The translations under genes and the position numbers were made by a program. A stretch of 21,215 nt of DNA from positions 1-21,215 of the forward strand of contig JAWQRM010000586.1 of assembly GCA_033557675.1 (NCBI GenBank). The letters run 5' to 3'. Positions 9,576 to 18,712 of the stretch are shown here, piece by piece. Origin of the DNA: Coptodactyla brooksi (lineage: Eukaryota > Arthropoda > Insecta > Coleoptera > Scarabaeidae). Position 1 is the first letter of the stretch. Each line of letters starts with the position of its first letter. The notes below the pieces were generated by a model that did not search any database, was not told where the DNA came from, and saw only the letters and a list, made by a program, of their open reading frames with translations.

Positions 9576-9759
9576 CTACATAAAGTTAAAGTTGCGGATT
9601 TGGAATCTTTGGCTTCATAATAAAATTTAGACAATTGTTATCGCAAGTCCATTATTGGAAAATGCATGATTTCCAATTATGAAGCAATTCCAGTGCGTCT
9701 AGGTTGCATTTTCCAATTTTGCTGTAGTGGTGACAATTGTCTAAACTTACCTACATAAA
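9574..9759. repeat. MITE-like palindromic element between 11-bp direct repeats
   Basis: Arms 9626-9666 and 9705-9745 (41 nt each) are inverted copies. The outer 13 bases (TTTAGACAATTGT) and the inner 13 (ATTGGAAAATGCA) match almost exactly, while the middle has diverged. The exact direct repeat ACCTACATAAA lies at 9574-9584 and 9749-9759. On the minus strand the right repeat runs into GTAAGT and the left one ends in TTTATGTAG, so the interval also has the outline of a 175-nt intron. The left repeat is 41 nt from its arm and the right one only 3 nt, so these are not clean target-site duplications. Confidence 0.6.
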
Positions 9760-10185
9760 CTAAATAACGAAATTTGAGTGCATAATATTAATTTTTAATA
9801 AATAATAATAATCCATTTTTTTTTGAAGACCTATTTCCCTGTTCTTATAATTTGAACCATACATAGAGTAATTAAAATAAGAAGTACATAAAGTACGTTT
9901 CGCAAAAAAGGAGTACATTTGGGAGTACAGCTTTTAAGTGGGTACACTGCTTTTCTGGACTAGTTTAATTCAGAATTTCAACAGTGTTGAATTGAACAGA
10001 TTTCCAACTTGATAGCCAATGTATAGAAGGCAGAAATAATGCCAAAAAAGTAGGGCAGAGGTAATATTGTACCATTTCACAGGAAGGATGGGAGAGCTGC
10101 GGATCTCTAATATTATTCAATACAGTATATAAAATATAGGCAACGATAATTAAGAACAGATTAAGTTATTAGTGATTGACATCAG
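9760..10185. other. AT-rich spacer without recognisable content
   Basis: Nothing beyond AT-rich DNA and short homopolymers is visible. The degenerate upstream part of the reverse-transcriptase relic may begin near 10140. Confidence 0.4.
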
Positions 10186-11225
10186 GGCTTCCGACCTGGC
10201 AGATCAATAACTGGCGCCACGTACACAGTAAATCATACATTGGAAGGGGCATATGAACATAATGTAGAATTGTATATAGTTTTTGTGGATTTTAAGCAAA
10301 TCTTAGATAAGCAGAGAAAATATGATTACGGAACTGGTGAACATGGAGCTGTCAATGGAGCTAAGGGGGTTAATTGAGCAGCATGTGAGGCAGGGTGGTA
10401 CACTGTCTGTGATTCCATTCAATCTTACCCTGAAAAGTATAATTAGAGGAGCAGATGTGCAATGGATAATAATTGTGAAAACAATAAATTGTAGCATATG
10501 CGAATTACATTGTAATAATAAGTAGATCCAAGTAAGCACTTTCGGAGGCATGTGAGAAAATGAATGGAGCTGCGAAAGATAATGATTTGAATATTAGACA
10601 ATGGTGTTAAAATGGATAAAGAGAAACCTAAATATATGCATTATGGAGAGAAACCGAGAAATATAAAAGAAAAATTTAAAGTGGGACTCAAACTGACCTT
10701 GAACAAGTTGAAATTTTCTAATACGCAGGTACAGAGTTAAATATAACAATAATGCAATGATGGGAAGTAAAAGAATGCCTAAAACATGAAAACATTTGGA
10801 AAACTAGAAAGTTATTTAGATCCTTGTACGCCTCGTGGTAACGTGCGCAGAGACTTGGCTTATTACAAAGGTCAAAGAAGAACAACTTCGAGTACTTGAG
10901 AGAAGAATATAACAAGACTAATATTAGGACACAAGAGTATCAGAATAAGAATGGATCATGATATAGTGGAGGAGAATTAACATAATAGGGATGATAAAGG
11001 CAATAATTATGTGGAAGCTTATGAAGGGCAGTGGAAGAGGAAGACCAAGAAGGAAGTGGTGGGATGCGGTGATGGATGATTTCAAAAGAATAGTGAGATG
11101 ATGGAAAAGGGTGAAGGATCGATGCGAGTGGAGGGGAATTATACAAAATGCTAGGATACACAATAGTTTGGAGGAAATAGTAATGGAGGCTGATCCAAAG
11201 CTTCCAAACAAGAAAACTTTATGAA
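10186..11225 (+). mobile_element. Decayed non-LTR retrotransposon (reverse transcriptase)
   Basis: The left end reads GFRPGRSITG, then LYIVFVDFKQILDK, which is the order of the N-terminal reverse-transcriptase motifs in RTE/Jockey-type elements (GFRPGRST, then IDFKQAFD). Many stops follow. Near 10845-10900 an ETWLITK, then EEQLRVLERRI phrase matches the C-terminal thumb region. Near 11025-11190 GSGRGRPRRKWWDAV, then a WKR...EWR stretch matches the usual C-terminal tail of these polyproteins. Much of the palm domain, including the FADD box, is missing. The element is dead and internally deleted. No poly(A) tail or target duplication was found. Confidence 0.75.
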
Positions 11226-11571
11226 CAGCCTTGTAGGAACGACAAAAAACTTCACGCTTTAAAATCAAAGCATTTTGAAAAAGACGGCTAATCGCAAGAA
11301 CATCTGAATACTCATATTTGTATATTGACAAACAAATATGCATAGTGTCATGGTTAGTCCATCTTTTCTGGGTTAGTCCAATTCGAAATTCTTAGAATAC
11401 CCTGTATTCTAAGAATCAGTCATTGCTGCCAACTTTACAATATTATGAAACTTGAATAGGTTTAGTCCAGAAATAAAGTGGGGCCGAGTGAGTGATAATC
11501 TACTACTAATGGTGTGGATTTTTCATTGCTTGACTCTTAGTTCCAAATATCTTAATCTGAATTATTTAATA
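11226..11571. other. Spacer between two transposon relics
   Basis: No gene is seen. A short inverted pair, AGAATACCCTGTATTCT near 11394-11410, is a palindrome around CCCTGTA, similar to the ends of insect DNA elements. The plus strand otherwise shows no structure. Confidence 0.4.
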
Positions 11572-12395
11572 TTAGGTTATTCGGAAAGTAATTTCGTTTT
11601 TTTCGCAGCAGAGGTATTAGCTGCATATTAATCAGACAACTTAATTCTAAACCGTATATGCATTATGTATTCTGACAGTTGACATTGCAAAGTTTATGTG
11701 TGAAAATATTTTGTTCGGCTCTGCGCAATTGTTTTCTTTTTGTGTCTTATGAAACATGGAGAATCAAAAATAACATTTTTGGCACAGTTTATTTTTTTAT
11801 TACAAAAAAGTAAAAATACCGTTCAACCGAGAAAAAAATTAGTCGATGTGTATGGAGAAAATGTATTGACAGAATGCCAGTATAAAAACTAGTTTGTAAA
11901 ATTTTTTGCAAAACTTTGCAAAATTTTTTGCAACTTTACAAAATGTTTGGGAGCTGTTTCCAAAAATTTTGGAAGAATACCACTATCAATTCTAAAGTGC
12001 ACTGTCATCAACTGTACAAATTGCATGATTAACTCAAACAGAAAGGGCCAGATTTGATCAATAGAAAAGGTAGAGTGTTCCACCCAGATAATGCGAAACC
12101 GCACACCAGTTTGGTAGCTCGCCAAAAGCTTTTACAGCTTGGATGGGATGTACTACCATACCTATCATATTCTCCAGGTATGGCACCTTCTGATTGTTAC
12201 TTTTTTCGATCTCTATAATTTTTTTTTTATGGCAAAACCTTTGCTTCAAATGAAGCCGTCAAAAATGGCTTGGATTGGTTTTTTTGCCAGCAAGCATCAG
12301 AAGTTTTATGAACGTGGAATCATGCTACTGCCATAAAAATGGTAAAAGATGTAAAACGGTTGGACCAAAATAGTAAATATCTAATTACATAAAAT
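11572..12395 (+). mobile_element. Decayed mariner element (mellifera-like), internally deleted
   Basis: A mariner-type left terminus, TTAGGTTATTCGGAAAGTAA, starts at 11572. The transposase start at 11756 reads MENQK followed by a stop and a degraded HTH region. After a deletion the catalytic C-terminal part resumes near 12060 with FHPDNAKPHTSLV, LGWDVLPYLSYSPGMAPSD, GKTFASNEAVKN and a KMVKDVKRLDQN-like end. This covers the second and third Asp of the mariner D,D(34)D triad. Stops and a frameshift near 12280 make it inactive. The right inverted repeat was not found. Confidence 0.85.
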
Positions 12396-12435
12396 ATTTA
12401 TACTCTCGCAAAGTTTTATGTGTAGGCGATTTATA

Positions 12436-12512
12436 TTCTGACAAACAGCTTCCCCTTCAAAACTTTGTAGTTCTGACATGTCGATGAATCCTTTGGATTC
12501 AGAAATATTTAG
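12436..12512 (+). pseudogene. Decayed duplicate of the transglutaminase first coding exon
   Basis: This stretch resembles 13260-13330, the leader and start of the transglutaminase gene. The shared order is CTTC(C/T)CTTCAA, TTTGWAGTTC, then ACATGTCGATG and ATCCTTTGGAT. The translated start MSMNPLDS parallels MSMDPLDV. After twelve codons it meets AG|GTACAA, where the true gene remains open. No further transglutaminase coding sequence follows. It is either a relic of a tandem paralogue or an unused alternative first exon. Confidence 0.6.
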
Positions 12513-13127
12513 GTACAAAACATTTCAGTCAAATATAAATATCCTTTACGTTTTATGTTCAGTTTCATTTTTCGGTATTATTTTTTGTTGATTACACAAT
12601 ACGTGTCATCAATAAGATTTAAGAATTTTTGACGCAAAACGAAAAATAAGCGAAAAAGGTTAAGGAATTTAGAATTCCTTTCGTTTACATTTCTTAACGC
12701 CAGAAGGGGTCTCTGAACCTACACTCGTTCAAAGGCTGCACGTGAAAATTAATATAGCGTTAAACATCGTTTTGTTGCTATCCATCTACCGGAACAACAC
12801 AGTATCAAATGCAAGTAATTGAGCAAACATATGAGGATATCTTGCATATATTACAACACATTAAACAATGTGTCAATAACGTGTAATTGATTACACTTAA
12901 TTTGAAATGTAATATCAGGACACACCTAAAAAACAAGTAAGTAGTTCTCCACATCAAGATATTATCTGGAGGAATAAAGACATTACTTTATTCCTTCAGA
13001 TATTTGGCGACATAAAAAAATCACCAAGAATTATTTTTATAGCTTATAAATCATCTCATTTAAGAACTGGGTGAAGTTAAAGATACCATAAAACGGAGCG
13101 AATGTACCTTCACGCTACGCAGTAAAA
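12513..13127. other. Upstream flank of the transglutaminase gene
   Basis: AT-rich DNA without an ORF of note. It contains one strong hairpin: ATCTGGAGGAATAAAG at 12964-12979 pairs with 12986-13001 (one G-T pair, six-base loop). The transglutaminase promoter probably lies in or near this interval, but no certain TATA/initiator pair could be chosen. Confidence 0.45.
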
Positions 13128-13234
13128 ATGTGCCCTACTCCCACAAAAGCCTTCTACAGTTTCCTTATAAAAGACGAGGAGTTTAAGCTCATCTTTAAGT
13201 TGGTTGGGAGTGTTTACACCAGCAGGAAGAAAAG
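13128..13234 (+). other. Possible upstream exon of the transglutaminase gene
   Basis: An ATG at 13128 opens 35 codons that end at a strong donor, AAAAG|GTAAGA. Splicing to TTTTGAAG|TTCCAACATG (acceptor AG at 13297-13298) would keep frame with the transglutaminase start and remove 64 nt. The decayed duplicate at 12465 keeps a TTTGTAG|TTC version of the same acceptor, which supports a splice there. The encoded peptide is not recognised, so this may be only a leader exon. Confidence 0.3.
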
Positions 13235-13305
13235 GTAAGAACAAATCCACCGGTGTCCATATGTTTTCATAAACGACTTCCTCTTCAAGATTTTGAAGTT
13301 CCAAC

Positions 13306-16300
13306 ATGTCGATGGATCCTTTGGATGTTCAAGGATTTGATTTCTACGCAAGGGACAACTCACGGGAACACCACACTGAACGTTATGACCTAGTGGCTCT
13401 CCGAGACAAACCCACTCCGATTTTCAGGAGAGGCTTCAGCTTCATCTTCACGTTACGCTTCAACAGAAATTTCGATGAATCCAGAGACATTGTTTATATT
13501 GCCTTTTGTTTCGGTAAAACTGAAGCCTCTTTAAATATTTTTGAGGACTGTTTTATTTCTTGAATAGGTCCAAAGCCACATGTCACCAAGGGCACCAAAA
13601 TTATACTTCCTCTGCTTACCAGGGAGAAGCAACTGCAAAAGGAAATGTACAGATGGAACATGACCATGCAACGTCATGAAGGTAATGCTGTTACCATGCA
13701 AATTCATATTCCACCAAATGCTCAAGTTGGCATTTGGCGATGCGAGATCCAAACTGAAATTTTCGGAGGTAGATCTTACGAAGCGTATAGGAGAGGGGAG
13801 CTCTACATTGATGGACGTGACAATTTAAAGCGGGATGATTTTAGGGTATGAATTTGCCTATGTTTCTAATATTAATCAATAGTTGTTAATTCAGTAAAGT
13901 GTGACTTATGCAAGGAAATGTTTTACAAGAGTGCGAGTACGTAATTAATCACTTATTTTGTAGTGTGAGGAGGATATGTACATTCTCTTTAACCCATGGT
14001 GTAGAGATGACGGAGTATACATGGACCGGGAAGACGAAAGGCAAGAGTATGTTCTCAATGACAGCGGTAAAATCTGGTGTGGAACTTATAAACATCCGAA
14101 AGGTAAACGATGGATCTTTGGGCAATTCGATGAAATCGTGCTCCCGGCTGTCCTATTCCTGTTGGACAAATCCCACTTGCCTTATGTTGATTGGGGCTCT
14201 CCGGTATTGGTGTCAAGAGCAATTACTCAAGTGGTAAACCATATTTGTAAAATTCTTGTGATACGTTTTTTGAGAAATTCCAATCTGCAGGTGAATGCTT
14301 TTGACGATGAAGGACTTTTGGAAGGTAAATGGGATGGGGATTATCGTGGAGGAACCTCACCTCACGCTTGGACTGGGTCTATTGCCATTTTGAGCCAATT
14401 CTTGAAATCCGGTGGTCGACCAGTGAAATACGGGCAATGCTGGGTGTTTTCTGCTCTTGTTGTTACGATTTGCAGGTCTCTGGGTATTCCGTGTCGTTCC
14501 ACTACTAATTACGTATCTGCGCATGATACCAACTGTTCTTTGACGGTCGATAGGTAAGCGAATATTAAGAAAACAACGATATTTATCGTTGAAAATGTTT
14601 ACTTTCCAAACAATCTGGGCATTAATTGCTGACTGTAATACTTTATAGATTTAGATAAATATGAAAATTGGATCACTAAATAGTAATTCATTGTTTACTG
14701 ACAATGGTATTGAAATACGAACTGCATATTGAAATACGAACTTTGATTACTGAGAAATCAGTCGGTATGAAAAGTATTGTATTTATTGCTATCGTATATT
14801 GAATTAAAAGTAGACATCTGATATAAAAATCAGATCACGTATGTGCAAATTATTGTTTACAATCAAATGATGTTTCCAGATACTTTGACTCTCGTGGAAA
14901 CCGTTTAGAGTATGGTCCGAGAGGAGAGAGTTACAGATACAAGAGGGTTATTCCCCACAACTACCAAAGGCTGAACGATCAAGAGAGACGCATCCAAAGG
15001 TACGACTGGTCCAGAGACGCTGAATACCAAGACTGGCAGTATAGAAGAGAATTCCCCGATGACAGTTACCATCGTTCCTACAGAAGACAATCTTGGCCAA
15101 AGAGAAACGTTTATGACGGCAGCAGAGGGTGGTTTGACATCCGAAACGAAATTGATGGGAATTATAACTACGGTAATTTGAGTCCGTATGATGGCAGAGG
15201 TGGTTATTATGACAAAAACAGGAGTTACTTCGATGGAAGAGGTTATTCCGATAATACGAGGAGTTACTTTGATGGGACAGGACACAGCAGGAATAGGAGT
15301 TATTTTGACGGAAAAGGAAGTTATTACAACTACGGTAACTACAATAGGGGAGATTCTGAAATCAGAAGTGAGATGGGACCGCGTGATCGATACAATTATG
15401 CCAACAGGAGCTATTCTGAGAACAAGGATCAAGATTCCAAGAGCTGCATGGATGGGGCAGTTAGTTGTTATAACGCTTGTCGCAGTTATTTTGATGGAAA
15501 AACCAATGTAAATTATTACGATAATGATAATTACTATAATCGCAGAAGTTACATGGATGGGAAGAACACAAGTTACAATGATGTGTCTGGGAATCGATTC
15601 AGGGGCAATTATGACTGGGATTCTAACAGAAATTATTGGAGTGGAAATAGAAATTATTGGGATAATAACAGGAATTATTGGGATAGAAATTACTATAGCA
15701 GAAGTTATTTTGATAACAGCAGAAACTACTTCGGGAACCGTGGATATTATAATAATGACTGGGATTACAACAGGAACTATTGGGATAACAGAAGAAGCTG
15801 GGATGGCAGTTATAGATACAATAGGGCCAGCCAGGACAACTATTACGATGCAAATAGGGGCAGATATTGGAATAGAAACCAATATGACGGCAACTGGGAT
15901 GGAGGTAGATATTGGAATAGAAGCAATTATTGCGACAATTATTGGGATGGAAATAGGTACGGATATAGAGGCTCTTCTGATAGCAATAGGGACGGGAATA
16001 GATATTGGAACAGAAGCCACTACGACGCAAATTACGACTTCAATCGATGGGATGGAAATAGATATTGGAGCTCATATGGAGATCGAAATTGGAATAGGCC
16101 TGGCGATGGTTATTGGTCCGACTATTATGATAGGAATAAAATGTATTCTCGCAATCCCCCTTATTACGAAGGAAACTATTGGGACGGTACCAGGTATTAC
16201 GATCGAAATAATGATTTTGGCAGGCGTAATGTAGATAGAATGGCCAACTTTTATGATAAGGACGGTAGGTACGATTGGGATTACAATAGATATGGAAGCA

Positions 16301-18711
16301 ATTGGAATAGGTATGGATACAATTATTATGATAGGCACGGCTCTTGGGATAGAAATGATTCATTGGACAGATACGGTCCTAATTATTGGAATAGGGATAG
16401 ATACGGGTCTAACCCCTATTGGGGAGGTCGATATTACAGCAGAAACAATTGGGACCAAGATAGGTATGGTGGAAACTATTGGGATCGAACCGGCTCTTGG
16501 GATAGATGCGATTCTTTGGATAGATACGGGCCCAGTTATTGGGATCGAGATAGATACGGGAACTCTTATTGGGAAAGAGATAGACAAGGACATTATTGGA
16601 GTAGGGATAAATACGGGCCCAACAGCTATTGGGGAGGTCGATATTACAGCAGAAATAATTGGGACAATGATAGGTACACTGGAAACTATTGGGATGGGAA
16701 TCGTTATTGGAATTATTATGACAGTAACGATAGAAGACGTTGGGATTATGACTGGGACAAGCAACGTTATGGCAACAGGAGTTACTATGACGGAGATATG
16801 TACGACAGGAATAGATGGAACAGAAATTCTTGGGATGGCGACAGATGGGATTACAATCGCAAGTGGGATTATGAAAGAGACTGGACAAGGAACCGATACT
16901 GGTATAAATTTAATGGCGATTATTATGGCGGAGATTATTGGGACAGGAATAGACACTGGAACAGATACGATTGGAATAGATATGGAGGAGATTGGAATAG
17001 ATATGGAGGGGACTGGAATAGATATGGCGGAGACTTTAATAGATACGGCGGAGATTGGGAAAACCGAGATCGTCACTGGAATAGATATTATTCGGATGGG
17101 GACAAAAACTGGAATTATTATGGATGGAATAGGGGGTATAATGATGGGAACAGATATTATTTGGATATGGGCCGACGTTTTGAATATGACGGCGATAAAT
17201 ATAATGACTATTATAGAAATGGTCATCAAAGGGGTTATTTCGATGGAAATTATAGTAAGAGTTTGGATTATAATTACAATAGATTCAATTATAGCCGTAT
17301 TAATGGCAACAAATATTATGACTTCTACAAACATAACTTCCCCGAGTGTTACTTCGATCCCAATTATGGCAGAGATTTCTGTGATAGCCGCTACAGGAAT
17401 ACAGATTCATCATTCTATTATAATAGAAATTATTATGATAGGGATTATTATAATAGACGGGTCTCCGAAGGACATGATAATCGCTACGATTGGAGATTCA
17501 ACAGGGATTATCATAGTCCTGATTATAACCGCGATTATTACAATACCTGCTGGACTTTCCATGTATGGAACGAAGTTTGGATGGCGCGGCCTGACCTACC
17601 ACCAGGTTATGGTGGTTGGCAAGTGATCGATGCAACTCCACAAGAACAAAACGATACAATCGTTAAATGTGGCCCTGCTTCAATTGAAGCTATTAGGAGA
17701 GGAGAAGTTGGATTTTTGTACGACACGCCATTTGTATTTTCCGAAGTTAATGCTGATTTGTGTCATTATCAGGAAGATCCTCGGTCCGATTGGGGTTACA
17801 ATAGGTTGTTCCTTGATCGTTATCAGTAAGTATTTATACGTTCTTTTGTATAGTATCTATATTGCTGTTTGGCCTTATACAGGATTGGTCGACGTATTAT
17901 TACCAAACGCGTGGATGTCGAAGATGATGCCGGTGAAAACGATCTTTGGGACATCACCAGAGAATACAAAAATCTCGAGGAAGCAGACGCTGAGAGATTT
18001 GCTGTTTACAATGCCGTGCGTGGTGTACCACGAACCCATCAAACGCAAGAACTGTCAGATGATTGCTTCATCCAAGATGTCGAGTTCGATTTGATTGATA
18101 TAGATGCAGTGCCAATGGGGCAGGACTTTAACGTTCTTATTAATATCTGCAACAATGCCAATGAGCCGCGTACCGTTAACGCTATGCTTTGCGTCACTTC
18201 CGTGTTCTATCACGGCATGACAGCAGGTAATATCAAACGTCATCAACACACCTTCACCTTGAAACACAGAGATAAAGAGGTACTTAAACTTCACATTACT
18301 CCAACTGAATATCTCGCAAAGTTGGTAGATCATAGCATGATGAAGATATATGCCATTGGGCACGTCAAGGAAACCGGTCAAAACTGGAGTGAGGAAGATG
18401 ACTTCACGTTGATGAAGCCTTACCTTCAAATTCATACTGACCAAAGGTGGATGGTTGGTCAAGAGAACCGCGCAGAGTTCAGCTTTAGAAATCCTTTAAG
18501 CTGCCGGCTGACTGGATGTTCATACACAGTAGAAGGACCTGGACTTCAGAAGACCAAGGTGAATCATTACAGAGATGTTCAGCCCAATGAAGTGGTTACT
18601 TACGCAGAAGGATTCTTCCCACATCGGGCTGGCGAACGTAGAATCGTAGCCAATTTTAATTGCAAAGAAATTGATGGCATTAACGGTAGCCTCATTGTAC
18701 TCGTCCAATAA
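13306..18711 (+). CDS. Transglutaminase (protein-glutamine gamma-glutamyltransferase) with giant active-site-loop insertion
   Basis: The family crosslinks Gln to Lys side chains, for example in hemolymph clotting and cuticle. Six exons join in frame: 13306-13513, 13568-13845, 13964-14233, 14291-14553, 14880-17825, 17883-18711 (1597 residues). Exons 1-2 encode the N-terminal beta-sandwich and exons 3-5 the catalytic core. The core includes LFNPWC, GKWDGDY (oxyanion Trp), YGQCWVF (Cys302), TFHVWNEVWMARPDLPPGYG (His1234) and WQVIDATPQE (Asp1257). Exon 6 encodes the two C-terminal barrels. His-to-Asp spacing is 23 residues, as in human TGM2 (335 to 358). Cys-to-His spacing is 932 instead of 58, because exon 5 adds about 871 residues of Tyr/Asn/Arg/Asp repeats. 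There is no signal peptide. An in-frame TGA at 13294 fixes the start unless an upstream exon is used. The gene appears intact. Whether the enzyme is active is unknown. Confidence 0.96.
15220..15561 (+). repeat. RSYFDG hexapeptide boxes
   Basis: RSYFDG occurs at 15220, 15259, 15295 and 15481, and as RSYMDG at 15544. The first three are 36-39 nt apart and each is followed by Gly or a Lys/Arg/Thr-Gly pair. The copies differ at several synonymous positions, so the peptide rather than the DNA is being conserved. Confidence 0.85.
16339..16701 (+). repeat. Two long tandem repeats, 51 and 70 codons
   Basis: Copy 1 (16339-16491) and copy 2 (16492-16701) both start GSWDR-x-DSLDRYGP and both contain YWGGRYYSRNNWD followed by DRY-x-GNYWD. 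Copy 2 carries an extra 19 codons before the YWGG segment. They are head-to-tail with no spacer and remain similar at DNA level, which indicates a fairly recent duplication. Confidence 0.85.
16969..17052 (+). repeat. Four 21-nt repeats encoding DWNRYGG
   Basis: Four exact-length units start at 16969, 16990, 17011 and 17032. The first three encode DWNRYGG and the fourth DFNRYGG. Unit DNA follows GAYTGGAATAGATATGG with a few third-base changes. Confidence 0.93.
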
Positions 18712-18712
18712 A
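18707..18712 (+). terminator. AATAAA overlapping the transglutaminase stop codon
   Basis: The stop codon TAA (18709-18711) is embedded in AATAAA. If used, cleavage would give a 3' untranslated region of only some 10-30 nt. Another AATAAA lies at 19091-19096 and could serve instead. Confidence 0.35.

Larger units (their letters stand above)
14932..17544 (+). repeat. Low-complexity Tyr/Asn/Arg/Asp/Gly/Trp insertion inside the transglutaminase core
   Basis: This part of exon 5 covers about residues 358-1228. It replaces the short loop before the catalytic His and stays open through some 870 codons of an AT-rich genome, so it is under coding constraint. Sub-regions in order: a charged Arg/Tyr/Glu/Gln segment (to about 15180), RSYFDG boxes (15220-15561), irregular NRNYWD-type repeats (15600-16330), two long repeats (16339-16701), irregular Asn/Trp/Arg/Tyr sequence, a DWNRYGG array (16969-17052), and a Tyr/Asn-rich tail. 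Gln is very rare (about seven after residue 440) and Lys is sparse, while Tyr, Asn, Arg and Asp dominate. Confidence 0.93.

Noticed and set aside
10924..11343. 139-codon minus-strand ORF
   Set aside because: Antisense to the C-terminal tail of the non-LTR reverse-transcriptase relic.
11889..12125. Minus-strand ORF within the mariner relic
   Set aside because: The plus strand carries the recognisable mariner transposase order, so this is a shadow.
14905..16020. Minus-strand open frame of 371 codons, Ile/Pro/Ser/Val-rich
   Set aside because: It is the exact antisense of the transglutaminase repeat exon; its openness follows from the repeat codons, and the sense frame has conserved domains at both ends.
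14932..17544. The insertion as an unspliced intron
   Set aside because: About 870 codons without a stop in AT-rich DNA, a consistent peptide motif set and the lack of an AG directly before the TCWTFH segment all argue for coding sequence. An in-frame exitron remains possible and is testable by RNA.
16253..17626. Plus-strand +2-frame open stretch of 457 codons
   Set aside because: It overlaps the real coding frame out of phase and has only simple Ile/Gly/Thr/Met repeats. It has no conserved domain.
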